DNA of 64,000 nucleotides from Rhizobium sp. AC27/96. Its GTDB lineage: Bacteria > Pseudomonadota > Alphaproteobacteria > Rhizobiales > Rhizobiaceae. Below are positions 59,522 to 64,000 of this stretch, piece after piece. The stretch's first letter is position 1; each line of letters begins with the position of its first letter. Location of the stretch: positions 310,001-374,000 of the forward strand of contig NZ_LXKN01000032.1 in assembly GCF_001692325.1 (NCBI RefSeq), read 5' to 3'. Made by a program: the position numbers and the translations under genes. The notes under the pieces were generated by a model, which ran no database searches, was not told where the DNA came from, and saw only the letters and a list, made by a program, of their open reading frames with translations.

Positions 59522-60484
59522 ATGAGTAAACTTTCCGTACAGGCCCCGAAGTCAGTCGTGATGATCCGGCCACATCACTTCACTCCGAACCCGATGACCG
59601 CCAACGACAACTCGTTCCAGTCGAACGACGAGAGGCGCGCGGCAACGGCAATCGCGAGTGCGGCCTTCGACGAAGTGACGCGCATGGCCGAAGGCCTCGC
59701 ATCGGCTGGCATTACCGTGCATGTCTTCGAAGACAAGACCGCCACGACGCCGGACTCGGTCTTTCCCAACAACTGGTTCTCCACGCATTCGGGCGGCCAT
59801 GTCGCCATCTATCCGATGTATTCCGCGAGCCGTCAGAGCGAGCGGCGTAGCGACGTGATCGAGATGCTGAAGGCCGATTATCGCGTCCAGGACGTCATCG
59901 ACTATTCGGGCCTGGAAAAGGACCATGTCTACCTGGAAGGCACCGGCGCCATGGTGCTCGATCATATCGGCCGCGTCGCCTATGCCGTCCGCTCCAACCG
60001 CACCAATGAAGTCGCGCTGGAGCGCTTCTGCACCCATTTCAACTTCGAGCCGATGGTCTTCGACGCTGTCGATCGCAACGGCAAATCGATCTACCACACG
60101 AACGTGCTGATGTGCATCGGGACGGATTTCGCGCTGCTGGGGTCCGAGATGATCCCGGATGTTGCCCGCCGCCAGGAGATCATCGCAAGGTTAGAGGAAA
60201 CCGGCCGCAAGGTGATCGATCTCTCGATCGAGCAGATCGAGAACTTCGCCGGCAATGCCATCGAGCTGGAAGGTCGAGGCGGCAGGGTGGTCGTATTGTC
60301 GGCCAGGGCTCACGCAGTCCTCGACGCAGGCCAGGCCGAGGCCATCGAACAGTCGGCGAAACTGCTGCCCTTCGATGTCTCGACCATCGAACTGGCCGGT
60401 GGATCGGTGCGCTGCATGCTCGCCGGCATCCACCTGTCGCGCCGCGATCCGGCAGCCACACAATTGCTTTACGCCGCCGGGTGA
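59522..60484 (+). CDS. ctlX: CtlX-type citrulline/arginine hydrolase (amidinotransferase fold)
   Basis: A 320-residue protein of the guanidino-group-modifying superfamily (ADI/DDAH/amidinotransferase fold). It begins near SVVMIRPHHFTPNPMTANDNSFQ, has TTPDSVFPNNWFSTHSGGHV, GKSIYHTNVLMCIG with the catalytic His, and the nucleophilic Cys in GGSVRCMLAGIHL near residue 300. NCBI calls such proteins citrulline-utilisation hydrolase CtlX. The gene precedes a DDAH-like gene by 41 bases and an arginine-type importer, so citrulline, arginine or a methylarginine is the likely substrate. Confidence 0.85.
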   Translation: MSKLSVQAPKSVVMIRPHHFTPNPMTANDNSFQSNDERRAATAIASAAFDEVTRMAEGLASAGITVHVFEDKTATTPDSVFPNNWFSTHSGGHVAIYPMYSASRQSERRSDVIEMLKADYRVQDVIDYSGLEKDHVYLEGTGAMVLDHIGRVAYAVRSNRTNEVALERFCTHFNFEPMVFDAVDRNGKSIYHTNVLMCIGTDFALLGSEMIPDVARRQEIIARLEETGRKVIDLSIEQIENFAGNAIELEGRGGRVVVLSARAHAVLDAGQAEAIEQSAKLLPFDVSTIELAGGSVRCMLAGIHLSRRDPAATQLLYAAG

Positions 60485-60525
60485 GCCGGATAGAGAAGCC
60501 GTCAAGAAAATAAAGGTACTTGGAA

Positions 60526-61329
60526 ATGTCGCAAGCAAGATCAGTCTATCACTTCAATTCCGTCATCGTGCGCCAGCCCTCACGCTCGGTTGTCAACGGC
60601 CTTCGCGCCGACGATCGGGGCAACCCGACCTATGATGGCGTCAAGGCCGAACATGATGCCTATATCGCCGCAATGCGCGATGCCGGTGTCGAAGTGACTG
60701 TTCTGCCCGCTCTCGAAGCCTTCCCAGACTCGGTCTTCGTCGAAGATCCGGCACTCGTCTTCCCGGAAGGCGCGATCCTGCTTCGTCCCGGTGCGGTAAG
60801 CCGCGTCGGCGAAACGGCTGAAATCACCCCGACGCTTCGCGACATGTTCGAAACCGTCCTCGATCTGCCAAGCCCCGGCTTTGCCGATGGCGGCGACGTG
60901 CTGACGACGCCGAAGAGCGTCATGATCGGCCTTTCCGCGCGGACCGACAAGGTCGGTGCCGAAGCGCTTGTTGCCTGCATCGCCAAGCTCGGCCGCAAGG
61001 CTGAGATCGTCGCGACGCCAGAAGGCGTACTGCATTTCAAGACCGATTGCTCGCTGCTCGACGACGAAAGCGTACTCTCGACAGCTCGCCTTGCCCGCTC
61101 CGGCGTCTTCAAGGATTTCAAGCAAATCATCATTCCGGAAGGCGAAGAGCCCGCCGCCAACGCATTGCGCGTCAACGACGTCGTCATGGTCGGTTCGGAC
61201 TTCCCGCGCACGATCGAGATGCTCGACAAGCTCGGCTACAAGGTCGTGCCTTTGCAGACGACCCAAATCGGAAAGATTGATGCGGGCCTGTCCTGCATGT
61301 CGCTGCGCTGGTTCCGCAACGGCCGATAA
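60526..61329 (+). CDS. dimethylarginine dimethylaminohydrolase (DDAH)-family protein
   Basis: A 267-residue hydrolase of the DDAH/ADI fold. Landmarks are FPDSVFVEDPALVF (acidic substrate site), FADGGDVL, VLHFKTDCSLLDD with the catalytic His, and GKIDAGLSCMSLRW with the nucleophilic Cys near the C-terminus. DDAH turns N-omega-methylated arginine into citrulline and a methylamine; arginine deiminase is the alternative. The ATG at 60526 follows ctlX by 41 bases, with a TTG at 60520 also possible. If the pair are sequential, citrulline made here could be cleaved by CtlX. Confidence 0.87.
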   Translation: MSQARSVYHFNSVIVRQPSRSVVNGLRADDRGNPTYDGVKAEHDAYIAAMRDAGVEVTVLPALEAFPDSVFVEDPALVFPEGAILLRPGAVSRVGETAEITPTLRDMFETVLDLPSPGFADGGDVLTTPKSVMIGLSARTDKVGAEALVACIAKLGRKAEIVATPEGVLHFKTDCSLLDDESVLSTARLARSGVFKDFKQIIIPEGEEPAANALRVNDVVMVGSDFPRTIEMLDKLGYKVVPLQTTQIGKIDAGLSCMSLRWFRNGR

Positions 61330-61360
61330 AACAAACTTAAAATCAAACTGGGAGAACAGC

Positions 61361-62161
61361 ATGCATAGCTTCAAATCGACAATCGCGGCCGGCGTCGCAC
61401 TTATCTTGTCTGCCGGCCTTGCTCACGCCGAGGACACGATCCGCCTCGGCATGACACCCGAGCCCTACATGCCGTTCACGCAGGTGAATGCGGCGGGCGA
61501 ATGGGAAGGCCTCGAAGCCGATCTGTCCCGCGCGGTCTGTGCAAAACTGACGGCAAAGTGCGACATCAAGCAGATGGCGTGGGACGGCCTGATCCCGTCG
61601 CTGAACGAAAAGAAGGTCGATTTCATCATCGGCGCCTTCTCGATCACCGATGATCGTCGCAAGGTCGTGGATTTCAGCACGCCATATTACACCGAAGGCA
61701 CATCCTTCGTCGGCGCCAAGTCCGACAGCACGAAGATCACCACCGTCGATGCACCCGACGGTTCGGGCAAGATCATCGATCCCTCAATCGTTTCCGGCAA
61801 GATCATCGGCGTTCAGACCTCAAGCGTTCAGGCGGCCTATGTCGCGAAATACCTCAAGGGCGCCGAGGCCAAGAGCTACGATACGGCCGACAACTCCGTT
61901 GCCGATCTCATCGCCGGCCGCGTCGATTACGTGCTGATCCCGGATCTCTACATCCAGACCTTCCTGAAGTCGGATGCCGGTGCCGATTATGAAGTGAAGC
62001 TCACTGTTCCGAAGAATACCACGCTTGGCGAAGGCGTTGCCTATGCCATCCGCAAGGGTGATGCTGACACGCTGAACAAGATCGACACGGCGCTTGCCGA
62101 ACTCGACAAGGACGGCACGACGCAGAAGCTGGTCGACAAGTGGATCTTCAACAAGAAGTAA
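61361..62161 (+). CDS. amino-acid/opine-type ABC substrate-binding protein
   Basis: A 266-residue family-3 SBP. The ATG at 61361 has GGAG seven bases upstream, and the signal peptide is SFKSTIAAGVALILSAGLAHAE. The mature start DTIRLGMTPEPYMPF and the motif GLIPSLNEKKVDFIIGAFSITDDRRKVVDFS are those of the Lys/Arg/Orn and octopine/nopaline binding group. The frame stays open for 135 codons upstream but only as a shadow of the DDAH gene. Its neighbours suggest methylarginine, citrulline or arginine as the ligand. Confidence 0.92.
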   Translation: MHSFKSTIAAGVALILSAGLAHAEDTIRLGMTPEPYMPFTQVNAAGEWEGLEADLSRAVCAKLTAKCDIKQMAWDGLIPSLNEKKVDFIIGAFSITDDRRKVVDFSTPYYTEGTSFVGAKSDSTKITTVDAPDGSGKIIDPSIVSGKIIGVQTSSVQAAYVAKYLKGAEAKSYDTADNSVADLIAGRVDYVLIPDLYIQTFLKSDAGADYEVKLTVPKNTTLGEGVAYAIRKGDADTLNKIDTALAELDKDGTTQKLVDKWIFNKK

Positions 62162-62173
62162 TGGCGTGATACC

Positions 62174-62195
62174 GGGCGCGGCTTCGGCTGCGCCC
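62174..62195 (+). promoter_or_regulatory. UUCG-type hairpin between SBP and permease
   Basis: GGGCGCGGC-TTCG-GCTGCGCCC is a nine-pair stem (one G-U) capped by a UUCG tetraloop, an exceptionally stable fold. It begins 13 bases after the SBP stop and 166 bases before the permease start. Confidence 0.75.
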
Positions 62196-62360
62196 GCAGC
62201 GCCGCGGCCACCCGCCCTCCTTCTGCTCTTGTCGCGAAATCGCTCTTAGCGCCTCATCGCAGCCTTGCAGACCAGACGGCGCCTGATCCCGCACTATCGG
62301 CAACAACAAGGGCCGACCGGCTCACTTCAAAAGCAAAGCCGGATCGAGCAGGTAGAATGC

Positions 62361-63074
62361 ATGGACTCATATTGGCACTTGCTCGGCTGGGGCCCGGAAG
62401 GCTGGGGCGGCAATTTCGCCTGGAGTCTGCTGATGACCCTTCAGGTCTCGATCATCTCTTACATAGTGGCCGTAGGCTTCGGCTTTCTCGGCGCCGCGGG
62501 CAAGCTTTCGCACCATCGATCCCTACGCTTTGCGGCCGGACTTTATACGACGGTCGTGCGCTCGCTGCCGGAACTCCTGGTCATCCTTCTGCTCTATTTC
62601 TCCGTCGCGAGCGGCGCCGAGCGTTTCCTGAAATATGCCGGCCTCGTCGATGACGGCTTCCAGTTCAGCCCCTTCTGGGCGGCGATCATTGCGCTCGCCT
62701 TCGTCTCCGGCGCCTTTATGACCGAGGTTCTCAGATCAGCCTATCTCGCGGTGCCGCCGGGACAAATCGAGGCCGCCGTGTCGATCGGCATGCGCCGACG
62801 CAAGATCCTGATCCGCGTCATCCTTCCGCAGATGATGCGCCACGCGGTGCCCGGAATGGGCAATCTCTGGCTCTCCATCACCAAGGAAAGCGCCATCATT
62901 TCGGTGCTCGGCTCCTTCAGCGAGTTGCTCTATACCGGCTACCGCGCAGCTGCGAGCACAAAGCAATACATCCTGTTTTACGGTCTTACCGCCCTGCTCT
63001 TCCTGCTCATTACCTTGGTGTCCGTGTTCCTGATCAGCCGCATCGAGCACTACCTGAACCGGGGGCATCGCTGA
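62361..63074 (+). CDS. amino-acid ABC permease (OccQ/ArtQ-like)
   Basis: A 237-residue permease (MDSYWHLLGWGPEGWGGNFAWS, typical of the Rhizobiaceae opine/arginine permeases), with AGGT about nine bases upstream of the ATG at 62361. The EAA loop is EVLRSAYLAVPPGQIEAAVSIGMRRRKILIRVILPQMMRHA. It overlaps the next permease by one base. The open frame to 62265 is not preceded by a ribosome site. Confidence 0.92.
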   Translation: MDSYWHLLGWGPEGWGGNFAWSLLMTLQVSIISYIVAVGFGFLGAAGKLSHHRSLRFAAGLYTTVVRSLPELLVILLLYFSVASGAERFLKYAGLVDDGFQFSPFWAAIIALAFVSGAFMTEVLRSAYLAVPPGQIEAAVSIGMRRRKILIRVILPQMMRHAVPGMGNLWLSITKESAIISVLGSFSELLYTGYRAAASTKQYILFYGLTALLFLLITLVSVFLISRIEHYLNRGHR

Positions 63075-63775
63075 TGGAAACGATCACCAACGTCATTTCC
63101 TTTCTACCCGCCCTCATCAAGGCAACGCCGCTCACGCTGCTGCTGACGGCAACGGCCGGCATCTTCGGCCTGATCATCGGCACGCTTGCAGCCCTTGCCC
63201 GCCTGTCGAAATACCGGCTGCTCGCATGGCCTGCCTTCGCCTTCACCTTCGCCTTTCGCGGGACGCCGCTGCTGGTGCAGATTTACCTGGTCTATTACGG
63301 CCTCGGTCAGATCCTGCCCGGCACCTGGGTCCGCCACAGCTTCCTCTGGCCCTATCTGCGCGATGGCCTCTGGTATGCGATCGCGGCCCTCAGCCTGAAC
63401 CAGGCATCCTACAATGCCGAAGTCATTCGCGGCGCCATCCAGGCGATCCCGCGCGGCCAGATCGAAGCCGCGCTTTCGATCGGCATGACGCGATGGACGA
63501 TCCTTCGGCGCGTAACGCTGCCGCAGGCGTTCCGCCATTGCCTGCCGGTTCTCACAAGCGATCTGATCATCCTGTTGAAGACGACATCGCTCGCCTCGAC
63601 CATCACCATTCTCGAAGTGATGGGGACGGCCCGGATGCTGCAGCGCCAGTCGCTGCTGATCTTCGAACCGCTGATCGCCGCCGGCATCATCTATTTCGCC
63701 GTGGTCTTCATCCTGACCCGGATCATGAACGTCGTCGAATTCCGCATGACGCGCTATCGCGCCGTTCGTGCGTGA
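63074..63775 (+). CDS. amino-acid ABC permease (OccM/ArtM-like)
   Basis: A 233-residue partner permease starting METITNVISFLPALIKATPLTLLLT. Its EAA loop is EVIRGAIQAIPRGQIEAALSIGMTRWTILRRVTLPQAFRHC. About five hydrophobic segments are visible. It overlaps the stop of the first permease as TGATG, so the two are made in equal amounts. Confidence 0.92.
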   Translation: METITNVISFLPALIKATPLTLLLTATAGIFGLIIGTLAALARLSKYRLLAWPAFAFTFAFRGTPLLVQIYLVYYGLGQILPGTWVRHSFLWPYLRDGLWYAIAALSLNQASYNAEVIRGAIQAIPRGQIEAALSIGMTRWTILRRVTLPQAFRHCLPVLTSDLIILLKTTSLASTITILEVMGTARMLQRQSLLIFEPLIAAGIIYFAVVFILTRIMNVVEFRMTRYRAVRA

Positions 63776-63801
63776 GTTCGAAAGCCTCGGGAGAAATTGA
63801 A

Positions 63802-64000
63802 ATGGTCGAGACAGTACTTTCGGTGCGAGACATCCACAAGAGCTTCGGCAGTGTCGAGGTCTTGAAGGGCATCTCGTTTGAGGCACGCAAGGGCGACGTG
63901 ATCTCGCTGATCGGCAGCAGCGGCTCGGGTAAAAGCACACTGCTGCGCTGCATCAACTATCTCGAAACGCCGGACAAGGGCGAAATCTCGGTCGCAGGCG
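63802..64000 (+). CDS. amino-acid ABC transporter ATPase, 3' end outside window
   Basis: The frame opens at ATG 63802 (GGGAGAAA upstream) and runs off the window after about 66 residues: VETVLSVRDIHKSFGSVEVLK, then SLIGSSGSGKSTLLRCINYLE with Walker A near residue 38. This is the OccP/HisP-type ATPase expected next to the two permeases and completes the visible part of the importer. Confidence 0.9.
   Translation, partial: MVETVLSVRDIHKSFGSVEVLKGISFEARKGDVISLIGSSGSGKSTLLRCINYLETPDKGEISVAG

Noticed and set aside
59313..59525. 70-residue open frame before ctlX
   Set aside because: There is no ribosome site, no family-like features, and it runs into the ctlX start; likely leader or noncoding DNA.
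1..64000. CRISPR arrays, insertion sequences, prophage or att sites
   Set aside because: No regularly spaced repeats, transposase or integrase reading frames, or flanking direct repeats were seen.

Overview
The window is GC-rich, densely coded DNA from an alphaproteobacterium of the Rhizobium/Agrobacterium group. The clues are the DUF1217 protein, the Tad pilus genes, many SBP-dependent ABC uptake operons, polycistrons joined by ATGA/GTGA overlaps, and the style of the amino-acid and opine-type transporters. No rRNA, tRNA, insertion sequence, phage gene or CRISPR array was seen. It looks like catabolic accessory DNA of a large chromosome or a chromid, although it carries an rpsU copy.

Layout. 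0-1.0 kb: end of a DUF1217 repeat protein. 1.2-7.0 kb: a five-gene sugar-type operon (Gfo/Idh/MocA dehydrogenase, TIM-barrel isomerase, alpha/beta hydrolase, ribulose-phosphate-3-epimerase-like protein, ROK kinase) diverging from a ROK repressor. 7.0-9.2 kb: an isolated TadG/TadE pair. 9.5-20.4 kb: a MalT/LuxR-type regulator, then a hyuB-hyuA-ATPase-SBP-permease-permease operon that joins an ATP-dependent hydantoinase/oxoprolinase to a polyamine-type ABC importer. 20.7-26.3 kb: an M15/DUF882 peptidase, RidA and SDR proteins diverging from a LysR regulator, and poxB. 26.5-37.5 kb: a Dpp-type peptide ABC operon diverging from an LLM flavin monooxygenase, an acyl-CoA-dehydrogenase-like oxidoreductase and a DsbA-type isomerase, followed by a CoA-transferase and a glycosyltransferase. 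37.5-48.9 kb: a hydroxyproline/proline-derivative island with two FCD-GntR regulators, a proline-racemase-superfamily protein, aconitase X, a D-amino-acid dehydrogenase, a polar amino-acid ABC importer, an Ldh2-type imino-acid reductase and a DapA-type deaminase. 49.0-57.1 kb: a LacI-regulated sugar operon (TIM-barrel epimerase, SBP, two permeases, ATPase, GMC oxidoreductase). 57.3-59.0 kb: small genes including rpsU and a DUF883/YqjD-like protein. 59.5-64 kb: CtlX and DDAH hydrolases with an arginine/opine-type ABC importer cut by the window edge.

How the parts work together. Each catabolic block pairs its own regulator with enzymes, and most also carry an importer. All five SBP-to-permease junctions carry a strong RNA hairpin, which probably sets SBP transcript above permease transcript. 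In the hydroxyproline island, GTATAC-centred operator-like repeats occur at the promoters of the racemase-like gene, the transporter operon and the Ldh2 gene. This suggests one GntR-controlled regulon.

The points most worth checking are the racemase-superfamily protein, which has Ser and Thr in place of both catalytic cysteines, the shared 24-nt operator pair in that island, and the systematic intra-operon hairpins.
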